NCBI GenBank assembly: GCA_019745075.1
Contig: JAIETR010000004.1
Coordinates: 1-64,000, forward strand
DNA from: Qipengyuania sp.
GTDB lineage: Bacteria > Pseudomonadota > Alphaproteobacteria > Sphingomonadales > Sphingomonadaceae
Length of the DNA stretch: 64,000 bases
Direction: 5' to 3'
Positions 33,767 to 42,489 of the stretch are shown piece by piece. Below the pieces are notes generated by a model. It searched no databases, was not told the origin of the DNA, and was given only the letters and a program-made list of their open reading frames with translations. How positions within the stretch are numbered: the stretch's first letter is position 1; each line of letters starts with the position of its first letter. A program made the position numbers and the translations under genes.

Positions 33767-34684
33767 ATGACCGCAATCAGCCTTACCCATCCCGAGATCA
33801 CCACCGACCAGGTGCTCGGCTTCACCATACCCGCCCAGCACGCGCGCGGGCGAATGGTGCGGCTGGAGGCGGTGTTGGACGAAATCCTGTCCGCGCATGC
33901 CTATCCGCCGCCGATAACGAACCTGCTCGCCGAAGCGCTGGCGCTGACCGCGCTGGCGGGATCGCTGCTCAAGGACGACGGCTCGCAGGCCACGATGCAG
34001 GCGCAAAGCGAGGATGGAGCGGTCAGGTTGCTGGTGTGCGACTTCCGCGGCGACGAGCTGCGCGGCTATGTCGATTTCGATGCCGAGAAGCTGACCGAGC
34101 TCGGGGCCAATCCTTCGCTCGAGGCGCTGTTCGGCCCAAAAGACTGTGGGGGCTATCTGGCGCTGACCTTCGACCTCGCCAACGGCAAGGGGCGCTATCA
34201 GGGCATTGTTCCGCTCGAGGGCGTGAGCCTGGCGCAGTCCGTCGAAGGCTATTTCACCCAGTCCGAGCAAGTCCCCACACTGATCCGCCTCGCGATCGAA
34301 ACCGGCAGGAACCATTGCCGTGCCGCGGCGCTGCTGGTCCAGCACCTCCCCGAAGGCGAGGAAGGCCGCGAGCGCCTGCACACGCGCTTCGATCACCCCG
34401 AGTGGGAGCATGTCGCCACGCTGGCCGGCAGCCTGCGTCACGACGAATTGCTCGATCCCGCGCTCTCGCTCGACGCCATCGTGTGGCGGCTGTTTCACGA
34501 GGAAGACGAGGTGCGCGTTTTCGCCGGCCCGCCGATCGCGCGCGGTTGCCGCTGCAGCCGCACGCATTACGAGGAGGTGATCGCGCGCTTTACCGAGGAG
34601 GATCGCGCGGAAATGCGCAACGAGGCCGGCGAGATCGTGGTCGATTGCGCGTTCTGCTCGAAGGCTTTCGTCGTCGCCGGCTGA
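33767..34684 (+). CDS. hslO: Redox-regulated chaperone Hsp33
   Basis: A 305-residue cytoplasmic holdase activated by oxidation. The C-terminal zinc centre is complete: CRCSRTHYEEVI (CXC) and VVDCAFCSKAF (CXXC). The middle contains LAGSLLKDDGSQATMQAQSE and SVEGYFTQSEQVPTLIRLAI, the Hsp33 substrate-binding fold. On oxidative unfolding the four Cys release zinc and form disulfides. It follows argDF on the same strand, an arrangement frequent in alphaproteobacteria in my recollection. Confidence 0.94.
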   Translation: MTAISLTHPEITTDQVLGFTIPAQHARGRMVRLEAVLDEILSAHAYPPPITNLLAEALALTALAGSLLKDDGSQATMQAQSEDGAVRLLVCDFRGDELRGYVDFDAEKLTELGANPSLEALFGPKDCGGYLALTFDLANGKGRYQGIVPLEGVSLAQSVEGYFTQSEQVPTLIRLAIETGRNHCRAAALLVQHLPEGEEGRERLHTRFDHPEWEHVATLAGSLRHDELLDPALSLDAIVWRLFHEEDEVRVFAGPPIARGCRCSRTHYEEVIARFTEEDRAEMRNEAGEIVVDCAFCSKAFVVAG

Positions 34685-34794
34685 GCGGGAATGCTGGCGC
34701 GGTTCGTCGTCAGCGCCTATGATGCCATCGAACCGCGGATGACAGGCGGGCCGGGTCGGGCATGCTGGGCTGCAACGCGGGGTTCGAAACTGTC

Positions 34795-35190
34795 ATGCGA
34801 AACATTGCGAAACATTGTCTTGTCCCGCTCGCGCTCGGCGCGGGCTCGGCCCTCGCCGCGCAGGGCGCCGCGCCCGCCATGCTGGCCAAGCTCCAGCGCG
34901 GCCAGTGGGCTGTCGCTTCGCGCGACGGCGGCCCGTCGCGCACGATATGCCTGGGGAACACCGCGCAGCTCATCCAGCTGAACCATGCGGGCAGCGCCTG
35001 CAGCCGTTTCGTGGTCGAGGACGCCCCCGACAAGGTGACGGTGCAATACACTTGCCGCCGCAACGGTTATGGCCGCACCAGCATTCGCAAGGAAACCGAT
35101 ACGCTGGTCCAGATCGAGAGCCAGGGCATCGCGGGCGGGCTGCCATTCCAGTTCCACGCCGAAGCGCGCCGCACCGGCGCCTGCAGATAG
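34795..35190 (+). CDS. Exported DUF3617-like protein
   Basis: A 131-residue protein with signal peptide MRNIAKHCLVPLALGAGSAL and cleavage near ALAAQG. The mature domain has GQWAVASRDGGPSRTICLGN, AGSACSRFVVE, VQYTCRRNGYGRTSIRKETD and a final Cys (RTGACR), a pattern like DUF3617 periplasmic proteins with four conserved cysteines likely in two disulfides. Function unknown. ATG at 34795 is preferred to an in-frame upstream start at 34762 because it precedes the signal peptide directly. Ends 10 bp before queC. Confidence 0.72.
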   Translation: MRNIAKHCLVPLALGAGSALAAQGAAPAMLAKLQRGQWAVASRDGGPSRTICLGNTAQLIQLNHAGSACSRFVVEDAPDKVTVQYTCRRNGYGRTSIRKETDTLVQIESQGIAGGLPFQFHAEARRTGACR

Positions 35191-35200
35191 CCAGCCGGGC

Positions 35201-35908
35201 ATGAGCGAAGCGATCCGGCATGCCGCGGGCAGCCCCGCTGCGGTGCTGCTGTCCGGCGGGCTGGATTCGATGGTCGTCGCCGCGCTGGCGAGGGAGCGCG
35301 GCCACGCGATCCATGCGCTCAGCATCGATTATGGCCAGCGCCACCGGCGCGAGATCGATGCCGCGCGCGCCATCGCGGAGCGGCTGGGTGCGGCGAAGCA
35401 TGTCGTGCTGCGGCTCGATCTCACGGTATTCGGCGGCTCGGCCCTGACCGCCGATATCGCGGTGCCCAAGAGGGGAATCGAGGACGGCATTCCGGTCACC
35501 TATGTCCCGGCGCGCAATCTGGTCTTCCTGGCGCTGACCACGGCCTTCGCCGAGACCGCCGGGGCGCGCGACCTGTTCATCGGCGTCAACGCGATCGACT
35601 ATTCGGGCTATCCCGATTGCCGCCCCGAGTTCATCGCCAGCTTCGCCGAGACCGCCCGCCTGGGCACGAAGGCCGGCGCCGAGGGCAGGCCCTTCGCGAT
35701 CCACGCCCCGCTCCAGTACATGGGCAAGGCCGAAATCGCCGCGGAATGCGCGCGGCTCGGGCTCGACCCGGCGTGGAGCTGGTCGTGTTACGATCCGACC
35801 CCCGATGGCATCGCCTGCGGCGCCTGCGATTCGTGCCGGTTGCGGCGAAAAGGCTTTGCCGAAGCGGGCGTTGCCGATAGCACCCCCTACGCCGAGGATG
35901 CGGTATAG
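35201..35908 (+). CDS. queC: 7-cyano-7-deazaguanine synthase
   Basis: A 235-residue enzyme that makes preQ0 from CDG in the queuosine pathway, using ATP and ammonia. AVLLSGGLDSMVVAALA is the PP-loop, SIDYGQRHRREIDAARAIAE follows, and the zinc-binding cysteines lie in WSCYDPTPDGIACGACDSCR. The usual length is 220-240. No other que genes are in the window. ATG 35201 follows AGCCGGGC, a moderate ribosome site. Confidence 0.94.
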   Translation: MSEAIRHAAGSPAAVLLSGGLDSMVVAALARERGHAIHALSIDYGQRHRREIDAARAIAERLGAAKHVVLRLDLTVFGGSALTADIAVPKRGIEDGIPVTYVPARNLVFLALTTAFAETAGARDLFIGVNAIDYSGYPDCRPEFIASFAETARLGTKAGAEGRPFAIHAPLQYMGKAEIAAECARLGLDPAWSWSCYDPTPDGIACGACDSCRLRRKGFAEAGVADSTPYAEDAV

Positions 35909-35923
35909 GAACGGGGGAGCGTT

Positions 35924-37477
35924 TTGGCGGACCAACAGGAACAGACCGTCCGTACGGCGGGGGGCGAAGCGCGCGCCTCGGGCTATAGCTGGTATGTGCT
36001 GTCCACCCTGGTCATCGTCTACATCTTCAATTTCATCGACCGCCAGATCCTCAGCATCCTCGCGGTCGACATCAAGCGCGACCTCGCACTCACCGACGGG
36101 CAGCTGGGGTTCCTCGGCGGCGCGGCCTTCGCCGTGTTCTATGCGCTGTTCGGGGTTCCGCTAGGCCGGCTGGCCGATCGCTGGCACCGGGTGCGGCTGC
36201 TCACCATCGGCCTGGCGCTGTGGTCGGCGATGACTGCGGCTTCGGGCCTGGCCAGGAACTATCTCACGCTGTCGCTGGCGCGCATGGGCGTGGGCGTGGG
36301 GGAGGCGAGCGCCAGCCCGACCGCCTATTCGCTGATTTCGGACTACTTCCCCTCGCGCCAGCGCGGCACCGCGCTCGCGATCTACTCATCGGGCCTGTAT
36401 CTGGGCGGGGGCGTGTCGCTGCTGATCGGCGCGAAGATTTCGAAGGTCTGGGATGCGGCCTATCCCGGCGGCGGCTGGGGCGGATTGGTCGGTTGGCAAG
36501 CGGCGTTTCTCGCGGTGGGCCTGCCGGGGCTGCTGGTGGCGCTGTGGGTGGCCACGCTGCGCGAGCCCGCACGCCCTGCCGCCGAAGCCGGTGCGAAGCC
36601 TCCGCTCAGGGAATTCGTCACCGATCTGTCGATGCTGATGCCGCCCTTCACCCTGTGGCATGCGGCGCAGCGCGGGGCGATGGCGGTGGCGGCGAACATC
36701 GCCTTCGCCGCAGCCATGATCGCTGGCGCGATGCTCATGATCGGGATCACCGGCAATGTGCCGCAGTGGACGGCGATGGCGTTCGGCTATTACGCGGTGT
36801 TCTCCTGGGCGGCCACGCTGCGGCGGCGCGATCCCGCGACCTTCCAGCTCATCTGGGGAACTCCAGCCTATATTTGCACCGCGCTCGGTTACGGCCTGGT
36901 TTCGCTCGGCGCCTATGCGCTGGCGTTCTGGGCCGCGCCCTATGCCGAGACGGTGCTCGAACTGCCCAAGGAGGAGCTGGCCTTCATCCTCGGCGCGAAC
37001 GGTGCGGTGTCCGGCTTCCTCGGGGTGATCCTCGGCGGACGGATGTCGGACGCGCTGCGCGCGCGCAATCCGGCGGGGCGAATCCTGGTGATCATGTTCG
37101 GCATCCTCGCACCGATCGTCCCGATCTGGATCGGTTTCACCACCAGCGACAGCACGGTGTTCTACGTCATGAACTTCCTTGCCGGCATGTTTGCGGCGAC
37201 CGCGTTGGGCGCGGCAGCGGCGACCACGCAGGACCTCGTGCTGCCGCGCATGCGCGGCACGGCGACGGCTTCGTTCTTCCTCGCCACCACACTGGTCGGC
37301 CTGGCGCTGGGGCCCTATATGGTCGGGCAAATCTCCGATCTGACCGGCAGCATGCGCACCGGCGTCCTGTCGATCATCGCAGTTGCTCCGATTTCGCTGG
37401 TGCTGCTGATCGTCGCCTACCGGGCGCTGCCCGCCGCCGAGGCGACCATCGAGGAGCGCGCCCGCACCGCGAGTTGA
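35924..37477 (+). CDS. MFS transporter, spinster-like
   Basis: A 517-residue carrier with about 12 membrane helices. VIVYIFNFIDRQILSILAVD in the first helix, GVPLGRLADRWHRVRLLTIG (the MFS motif A loop between helices 2 and 3) and ARMGVGVGEASASPTAYSLI are characteristic of spinster-type transporters common in sphingomonads. The segment FTLWHAAQRGAMAVAANIAF to FGYYAVFSWAATLRRRDPAT in the middle replaces the usual cytoplasmic loop and adds hydrophobic sequence. The substrate is unknown. The start is TTG at 35924, preceded by GGGGGAGCGTT, a strong ribosome site. Confidence 0.88.
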   Translation: MADQQEQTVRTAGGEARASGYSWYVLSTLVIVYIFNFIDRQILSILAVDIKRDLALTDGQLGFLGGAAFAVFYALFGVPLGRLADRWHRVRLLTIGLALWSAMTAASGLARNYLTLSLARMGVGVGEASASPTAYSLISDYFPSRQRGTALAIYSSGLYLGGGVSLLIGAKISKVWDAAYPGGGWGGLVGWQAAFLAVGLPGLLVALWVATLREPARPAAEAGAKPPLREFVTDLSMLMPPFTLWHAAQRGAMAVAANIAFAAAMIAGAMLMIGITGNVPQWTAMAFGYYAVFSWAATLRRRDPATFQLIWGTPAYICTALGYGLVSLGAYALAFWAAPYAETVLELPKEELAFILGANGAVSGFLGVILGGRMSDALRARNPAGRILVIMFGILAPIVPIWIGFTTSDSTVFYVMNFLAGMFAATALGAAAATTQDLVLPRMRGTATASFFLATTLVGLALGPYMVGQISDLTGSMRTGVLSIIAVAPISLVLLIVAYRALPAAEATIEERARTAS

Positions 37478-37490
37478 ACCGCCGGGCCGC

Positions 37491-38012
37491 TTAGCCGGTG
37501 CGACTAAGCACCCCGCAGGCGACCCGGTCCCCGGCGTTGCCGGTGGGATCGGTGCGGTAATCGTCGGGCTGGGCGTGGATCACCACCGCCGTCCCATCGC
37601 CGTCGAAGATCGCAGCTAGCGCGCCGCGGCCGCCCGGCACCACTTCGGTTGCGCGGCCGGAGCCGCCAGCACCGATCTCGAGGTTGGGGAGATCGCCGAG
37701 GTGCGCCCCGCCGGCAGCCAGCGCGCCGTGCTTGCGGTTGTCGGGGTTGAGGTGCCCGCCGGCCGAGGTGAAGCCGGGCGCCTCGCATTTGCCGGTGGTG
37801 TGGAGGTGGAAGCCATGCGCGCCAGGGGTCATGCCGGTCGCGGTCACCACGATCCGCAAGCCCCGTGCGTCGTTCAAGAGGGTGGCCGTGCCCGCGGGTG
37901 AACCGTTGGCGAAGCTGAGCCGCGCCTCACCCACAGGATCGGGCGGAACCTCGTCCATCGAGGCGCAGCCCGCCAGCGCGCTCGCCACCAGCGTCATTCC
38001 TACTTTGCGCAT
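37491..38012 (-). CDS. sodC: Cu,Zn superoxide dismutase, lipoprotein
   Basis: A 173-residue envelope enzyme that dismutes superoxide. MRKVGMTLVASALAGCAS is a lipoprotein signal peptide with lipobox LAGC (Cys16), so the enzyme is anchored in a membrane. Metal His residues are visible in GAHGFHLHTTGKCEAPGFTS, AGGHLNPDNRKHG, GAHLGDLPNL and AVVIHAQPDDY. The disulfide cysteines are in GKCEAPG and VACGVL. The frame opens further upstream (38051), but ATG at 38012 gives a proper signal peptide. Confidence 0.93.
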   Translation of the reverse strand: MRKVGMTLVASALAGCASMDEVPPDPVGEARLSFANGSPAGTATLLNDARGLRIVVTATGMTPGAHGFHLHTTGKCEAPGFTSAGGHLNPDNRKHGALAAGGAHLGDLPNLEIGAGGSGRATEVVPGGRGALAAIFDGDGTAVVIHAQPDDYRTDPTGNAGDRVACGVLSRTG

Positions 38013-38053
38013 CGTCTTCTCCCGGGTCCGTTCGCGTGTCTGGAGCTTCAACG

Positions 38054-38081
38054 AAAAAGGGGCCGGATTGCTCCGGCCCCC
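38054..38081 (-). terminator. Rho-independent terminator after the OmpA-like gene
   Basis: Read on the minus strand, GGGGGCCGGAGCAATCCGGCC is a GC stem with loop AGCAAT or similar, then CCCCTTTTTCG. It lies 30-57 bp after the stop of the OmpA-like gene and before sodC. Confidence 0.85.
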
Positions 38082-38110
38082 GATCCATTCTCGCGAATTT
38101 CCGCGGAAGA

Positions 38111-39223
38111 TTACATGCCCGAGCCCGGGCCGTAGGTGATCTCCACGCGGCGGTTCTGCAGCTCGCGGACACCGTCGGCGGTCGGAACGCGGGGGTTCGC
38201 TTCGCCGAAGGCCTCGCTCGAGATGCGGCCATCCGGCACGCCGCGCGAGGTGAGGTAGCCGCGCACCGAGTCGTTGCGGCGAGCCGCGAGACCCAGGTTG
38301 TACTGCACCGACCCCGAACGGTCGGTGTAGCCGGCGAGCATGACCGCGGCGTTGCCGCAGTTTGCGTAAGCCGAGACCGCACTGTCGAGAACCGTGGCCG
38401 CTTCCGGCGTGATGTCCGACTTATCCCAGTCGAAGAACACGATGTACGGGCCCGACTCGCATGCCGGCGGAGGCGGCGGCGGGGGAGGCGGCGGCGGTGG
38501 CGGAGGCGGCGGGGGAGGCGGCGGGGGAGGCGGTGGCGGCGGCGGTGGCGGCGCACCGAAGTTGTAGGTCAACGTTCCGAGGAGCGAGTGCGTACGCACA
38601 TTGTCGCTCAGCGTGCGGCCCCGATTGTCGGTCAGGTTGACGTCGGTCGCATTGAACATGCGATACTTCAGGCCGACGTCCCAGTTGTCCCAGATCGGCG
38701 CGCGAACGCCGGCCAGAACCTGCCAGGCGAAGCCGCTGTCCGAATCGTTGACGGTCGAGGAGCCGGTGGTCAGGATCGCGTTGATCCCGGTGCGGGCCAC
38801 GCCCACGCCGCCGCCGACGAATCCCTGCAGGCCGTCATCGGGGCCGAAATCGAGCATGCCGTTGAGCATGAACGCCAGCGAGTCCATGTAGCCGTTCGCG
38901 GCGTACGTGCCCGCGGGGCGGATTATCCCGTTGGTGAGGACACCGCTGCTGCCAGCCGTGAAGTCCGAGGCATCGGCGCGGCGATAGCTCGCCTCGGCCT
39001 CGAGACGGAATGCACCGAAATCATAGCCGACGAAGCCGCCGAAATCGTATCCCGTGTCGAAGCTCACTTGGTTGGTCTCGGGGCCGCTGCCGATCCTGAA
39101 AGCAATGTCCTCGACGATCATCGGCCCGCCTTCGATACCGACGTACCAGGTGTTGTCCCGGGCGAGCGCCGGCGTGGCCAGGGCCGTCGAGGCCATCGCC
39201 ATTCCTATGACGAGTTTCCGCAT
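38111..39223 (-). CDS. OmpA-family outer-membrane protein with 29-proline linker
   Basis: A 370-residue protein: signal peptide MRKLVIGMAMASTALATPAL (cleaved near ARA), an 8-strand beta-barrel domain (about 22-215; DFGGFVGYDFGAFRLEAEAS, GLQGFVGGGVGVARTGINAI), a run of 29 consecutive prolines encoded by 38465-38551, and a C-terminal OmpA peptidoglycan-binding domain (VFFDWDKSDITPEAATVLDS, AGYTDRSGSVQYNLGLAARR, NRRVEITYGPGSGM). It links the outer membrane to the wall. The proline run is built from GGC/GGA/GGT-type units on the plus strand, so its length may vary by slippage. Start ATG 39223 follows a G/A-rich site (AAAAGGGGAATAAG). Confidence 0.94.
   Translation of the reverse strand: MRKLVIGMAMASTALATPALARDNTWYVGIEGGPMIVEDIAFRIGSGPETNQVSFDTGYDFGGFVGYDFGAFRLEAEASYRRADASDFTAGSSGVLTNGIIRPAGTYAANGYMDSLAFMLNGMLDFGPDDGLQGFVGGGVGVARTGINAILTTGSSTVNDSDSGFAWQVLAGVRAPIWDNWDVGLKYRMFNATDVNLTDNRGRTLSDNVRTHSLLGTLTYNFGAPPPPPPPPPPPPPPPPPPPPPPPPPPPPPACESGPYIVFFDWDKSDITPEAATVLDSAVSAYANCGNAAVMLAGYTDRSGSVQYNLGLAARRNDSVRGYLTSRGVPDGRISSEAFGEANPRVPTADGVRELQNRRVEITYGPGSGM
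38465..38551. repeat. Proline-coding low-complexity tract
   Basis: All 29 codons in this 87-bp stretch are CCN on the minus strand, in a quasi-periodic order of CGG, AGG, GGG and TGG triplets on the plus strand. Such tracts slip during replication, and long poly-Pro needs EF-P for translation. Confidence 0.9.
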
Positions 39224-39419
39224 TTTCTTATTCCCCTTTTGCGAATTAAAGCCACCGAATGGTGGGGTATCTAACTTTTCCCCTAGGGGGTGGCAAGCAA
39301 ACAAAATCCGGGAACTGTTGCAATAATGCCGCGCGAGAAATCCGCTTGGCGCATCAATCTGTCCGGACAAAGTTATCCTCCGTCCCCGTAACCCCCTCCC
39401 GGCCCGCCGGTTCCAGAGA

Positions 39420-39881
39420 TCATGCAGAAAAAACCCCCGCGGCGCGCAGCGCGGCGACAATCGCCGCGAGGGCGCCGCGTGCCTCGATGTCCTGTGTCGC
39501 CCCTCCGGTGGGCAAAGCGGGCGCATCGATCCTTCGCCATCCGTCTGCGGTGGTGAACAACGCCAACGAGCCGCTCGCCAGGTCGTAGACCCGCGCGCCC
39601 TCGCGCGGCGGCAGGTAAAGCCACTGGTTTTCGGCCCAGACCGCGATGTCGCGATCGTGACCCGACCATGTGCCGCTGGCGCCTTGGGCAAGCAGGTAAC
39701 TGTCACCCGGCGACGGCGCCGCCGGCGGCGTAGCCCGTTCGTCCAGCACGACTGGCTGGACCAGCGCGTCGAGACGCGCCAAGGCCTCGTTGACGAAGGC
39801 CTCCTTCTGCGCCTGGCCGGGAAACAGATAGGGCAGGCCGTGGCGCGGCGTGCGCGCGCTGGCGATGGCGGGAAGCGGCAT
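39420..39881 (-). CDS. DUF2793-type protein at the end of the GTA cluster
   Basis: A 153-residue protein that closes the structural gene cluster. The sequence TPRHGLPYLFPGQAQKEAFV, LDALVQPVVLDERATPPAAP, GDSYLLAQGASGTWSGHDRD and NQWLYLPPREGARVYDLASG is typical of DUF2793 proteins, which often follow tail genes of alphaproteobacterial prophages and GTAs and may be fibre or receptor-interaction modules. That role is inferred. ATG at 39881 lies 23 bp after the gp15-type gene. The upstream-open frame to 40523 lacks domain character. Confidence 0.85.
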   Translation of the reverse strand: MPLPAIASARTPRHGLPYLFPGQAQKEAFVNEALARLDALVQPVVLDERATPPAAPSPGDSYLLAQGASGTWSGHDRDIAVWAENQWLYLPPREGARVYDLASGSLALFTTADGWRRIDAPALPTGGATQDIEARGALAAIVAALRAAGVFSA

Positions 39882-39903
39882 GACGGTTTCCTTGTAGCGA
39901 AGC

Positions 39904-42075
39904 TCAGGGGAGCAGGTGGAGAGCAAGCACGCGCGAGCGGGCGTGGCTGCCGATCTGGCGCACCCACAACAGCGTTCCGGGAGGCAGCGGCGCCAGGTCC
40001 CCGGCCGCCAGCGCGAGCGTCGGGGCAGCGGCGGGCCACACGGCAAGCGGCGCGTCGGCGGGGCCCGCCCCGACTTCGTAGCGCTCGCTTTCCTCGACCA
40101 GCGGCACATCGACCCCGTCGCGCCACACCCAGCTCCCGCGCGCGCGGCGCGTCCATTCGAGCAGGAGCCCGCCGTCCGGGGCGGGACTTGCAACAGGGTG
40201 CACCGGCGCGAGTGGACGGCGCGAACGGCCCGGTGCGCGCACGGCGGCATAGACCGGCTCGGGATCGGCGACGCCGATGGCGGCAAGCCGCTCGGTCGCG
40301 GGATCGAAGGCGGCGCCGTCGAGCAGGTGCAGGCGGTCGTCGAGCAGGCACACCCGCGTCCCCACCGTGTGGCCTTCACCCGCCTCGGCCTCGGTCCCGC
40401 CGCGCCCGCGCAGCAGCCCGGCGAGCCGCCAGCGCCCCGCGCCCAGCGGCATCGCCTGCATGAACTGCACGATCTCGTCGCCAACCAGCAGGCGGTTGGC
40501 GCCGGCGGCCAGCGCGGCGCCATCGGCCGAGGCGAATTCCGCGGCGGGATCGTCGCAGAGCACTTCGAGGCTCGCCTCGGGCTCGAACACTATCGCCGGC
40601 GAAGCGGCGAGCGGCCGCTCGAGCCGCCCCATCGCCGCACGCACCGGGGCCGCGGTTCCCGCCGGGAGCAGCGCCCCCGCGCGCTCGACATAGAGCGCCG
40701 CCCCGGACCAGCGACCCGGCCCGGCCCCGAGCGCGGCATGGACCCGCTCGACATCGGGCGCGCCCGCGCCATCCCAGGGGAGTTCGAAGGCTTCCATGAG
40801 CGTCGCCGCGGGCAGGCGGTCGACGGGGCGCCAGGGGTTCCCGGAATCGCCCCGGGGCGCCGCCGCCGCCGCGCCTTCGAATCGCCGCAGATCGAGCTCG
40901 ACTCCGCCGCTGCGCCATTCCCAGGCCGCCACCCGCCAAACCCCCTCGCCGGGCACCGCGACCACCGCGCCTGGCGCGATCGCGGGATCGAGCGCGGCGA
41001 CGCGGATCCGCATCCGCTCCGACGCCGCGCCGTCGCGCCTCCGCCGGGCAGCGATCAGCGCGCGGGCGCCGTCGGCGGAGAGGGTCGCGGGAAGCTCCAG
41101 CGCGCGCTCGCCCGCGAGGCGCGCGCGGCCGGCAGCGCGCTGGAGACCTGGCTGGTAGTCGCGGCCGCTGTCGTAATAGCGCAGCGCGCTCGGTCCCTGA
41201 ACATCGGTGCGCGCCCGGCGCGCGCCGGTGCGGGTGCCGAAGTCGCCGTCGGGCCAGGCCACCGGCTCGGGCAACACCGCGGGAGCAGCGCCCGGATCCT
41301 CGGGGCCGAGGGCAAGCCCCGCGCCCTCGGAGGCGGCGGCCAGCGCCAGCACCTCGCCGAGCAGATCCAGGACCTGCGCGACCTGACCGCCCTCGTGCGC
41401 GAAGCCCTCGATGACGCCGGCTTGCGGAACCGGCCGGCCCGTGACCGGCGCGCCGGAAGCTTTCGCCAGCGCCCGCACCAGCGACTCCCCCGCGCCATCG
41501 GCGAACACCTCGAAGCTCAGCGCCGGGATGCGGTTGCCGAAATCGGCAAGCTGGAGGTCTTCGAACACCGCATAGGCCAGGCCGCGGTGGGCGGGACATC
41601 GCGCGCCCAGCGCCGCGGCCAGCAGGGGATCGGGCGCCTGATCGGCATGGCCCAGATGCACGCGCAAAGCGCCGCCGGTCTTGAGATCGCCCGCTTCGCC
41701 GCGCAGCAGGTTGCCGTCCGCCCAGATGCGCCCGACGCCCTCGATCGGGCGGCTCGACAGCGCCACCGCCAGCGAGATCGAATAGGCGTATTGGCGGGTC
41801 CGGGGCCGACCCTTGCCGCCGCCGCCGGTCTCGCTCGATTCCTTGAGGTCGGTCGCCCAGATGATCGTCCCGGCCGCGCGGGTGGCGCCGAACAGCCGCG
41901 CGATCGGCTGGCCATAGCTCGAGGTGCTGACCGCCAGCTCGGTGAGGCGCGGCCCTTCGCGGGTCGGAGCGCCGACGATCGCGCGGTCGGCCTCGCGGCC
42001 GAGCAGAGCGCCGATCGCGCCGCCGACGGGCCCGCCGACGAGCGTACCGAGCGCGCTGAAAACGAGAGTCGCCAT
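39904..42075 (-). CDS. GTA host-specificity/tail protein, gp15-like
   Basis: A 723-residue baseplate/tail-tip protein. The N-terminus MATLVFSALGTLVGGPVGGA is a glycine-rich hydrophobic segment seen in this family. Then RLFGATRAAGTIIWATDLKE, TRQYAYSISLAVALSSRPIE and RIWADGNLLRGE follow the phage tail pattern (gp15 of RcGTA, after its TIM barrel). The C-terminal half (VERVHAALGAGPG, RLAGLLRGRGGTEAEAGEGH) matches the C-terminal part of that protein. RcGTA gp15 is about 1300 residues with a TIM-barrel-like domain; this one is much shorter and lacks it, while the gp12-type gene carries a barrel-like N-terminus. Function inferred from family and order. Confidence 0.85.
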   Translation of the reverse strand: MATLVFSALGTLVGGPVGGAIGALLGREADRAIVGAPTREGPRLTELAVSTSSYGQPIARLFGATRAAGTIIWATDLKESSETGGGGKGRPRTRQYAYSISLAVALSSRPIEGVGRIWADGNLLRGEAGDLKTGGALRVHLGHADQAPDPLLAAALGARCPAHRGLAYAVFEDLQLADFGNRIPALSFEVFADGAGESLVRALAKASGAPVTGRPVPQAGVIEGFAHEGGQVAQVLDLLGEVLALAAASEGAGLALGPEDPGAAPAVLPEPVAWPDGDFGTRTGARRARTDVQGPSALRYYDSGRDYQPGLQRAAGRARLAGERALELPATLSADGARALIAARRRRDGAASERMRIRVAALDPAIAPGAVVAVPGEGVWRVAAWEWRSGGVELDLRRFEGAAAAAPRGDSGNPWRPVDRLPAATLMEAFELPWDGAGAPDVERVHAALGAGPGRWSGAALYVERAGALLPAGTAAPVRAAMGRLERPLAASPAIVFEPEASLEVLCDDPAAEFASADGAALAAGANRLLVGDEIVQFMQAMPLGAGRWRLAGLLRGRGGTEAEAGEGHTVGTRVCLLDDRLHLLDGAAFDPATERLAAIGVADPEPVYAAVRAPGRSRRPLAPVHPVASPAPDGGLLLEWTRRARGSWVWRDGVDVPLVEESERYEVGAGPADAPLAVWPAAAPTLALAAGDLAPLPPGTLLWVRQIGSHARSRVLALHLLP

Positions 42076-42078
42076 GAG

Positions 42079-42489
42079 TCAGGTGCTTTCGGTTGCGAGG
42101 CGCCAGCGGGCGCGCTCGGGCCAGGGCAGCGGCCCGGATTGCAGGACCACGCGGCGCAGGCCGGCGTGGGCGTGAACGAAGCGGCTCGATCCGAGCGCGA
42201 CGAGGAGATGGTGCTGCGCCGGGCCCGGCACCGTCAGGACGAGGTCGCCGCGTTCGACCGGCCCCGATGCCGGTGCGAAACCGGCGCGCGCGGCCAGGGC
42301 TAGGTGACGATCGATCGCGCCGTTGCGCAGCCCGTAGCCTTGCGGCGCTTCGGCTCCTCCCAGCGCGCAGGCGACCAGGCCCACGCAATCGATGCCTGTA
42401 GCCGGATCGCGCCCGCCGAGGCGGAACGGCGCGCCGAGCAGGGCCTCGGCCGCCTCGGCGAATGCGTGCGGGCTCGGGACCTCGCTCAT
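42079..42489 (-). CDS. NlpC/P60-type cell-wall peptidase, gp14-like
   Basis: A 136-residue peptidase. GIDCVGLVACALG carries the catalytic Cys and QHHLLVALGSSRFVHAHAGL the His of the NlpC/P60 fold. In RcGTA gp14 is a tail-associated peptidoglycan hydrolase used on DNA entry. The start ATG 42489 overlaps the stop of the gp13-type gene by 4 bp; three bases separate its stop from the next start. Confidence 0.9.
   Translation of the reverse strand: MSEVPSPHAFAEAAEALLGAPFRLGGRDPATGIDCVGLVACALGGAEAPQGYGLRNGAIDRHLALAARAGFAPASGPVERGDLVLTVPGPAQHHLLVALGSSRFVHAHAGLRRVVLQSGPLPWPERARWRLATEST

Noticed and set aside
39916-42303. A 795-codon forward open frame opposite the gp15-like gene
   Set aside because: Antisense shadow, Arg/Gly/Ala-rich, without motifs; the reverse frame has phage tail similarity.
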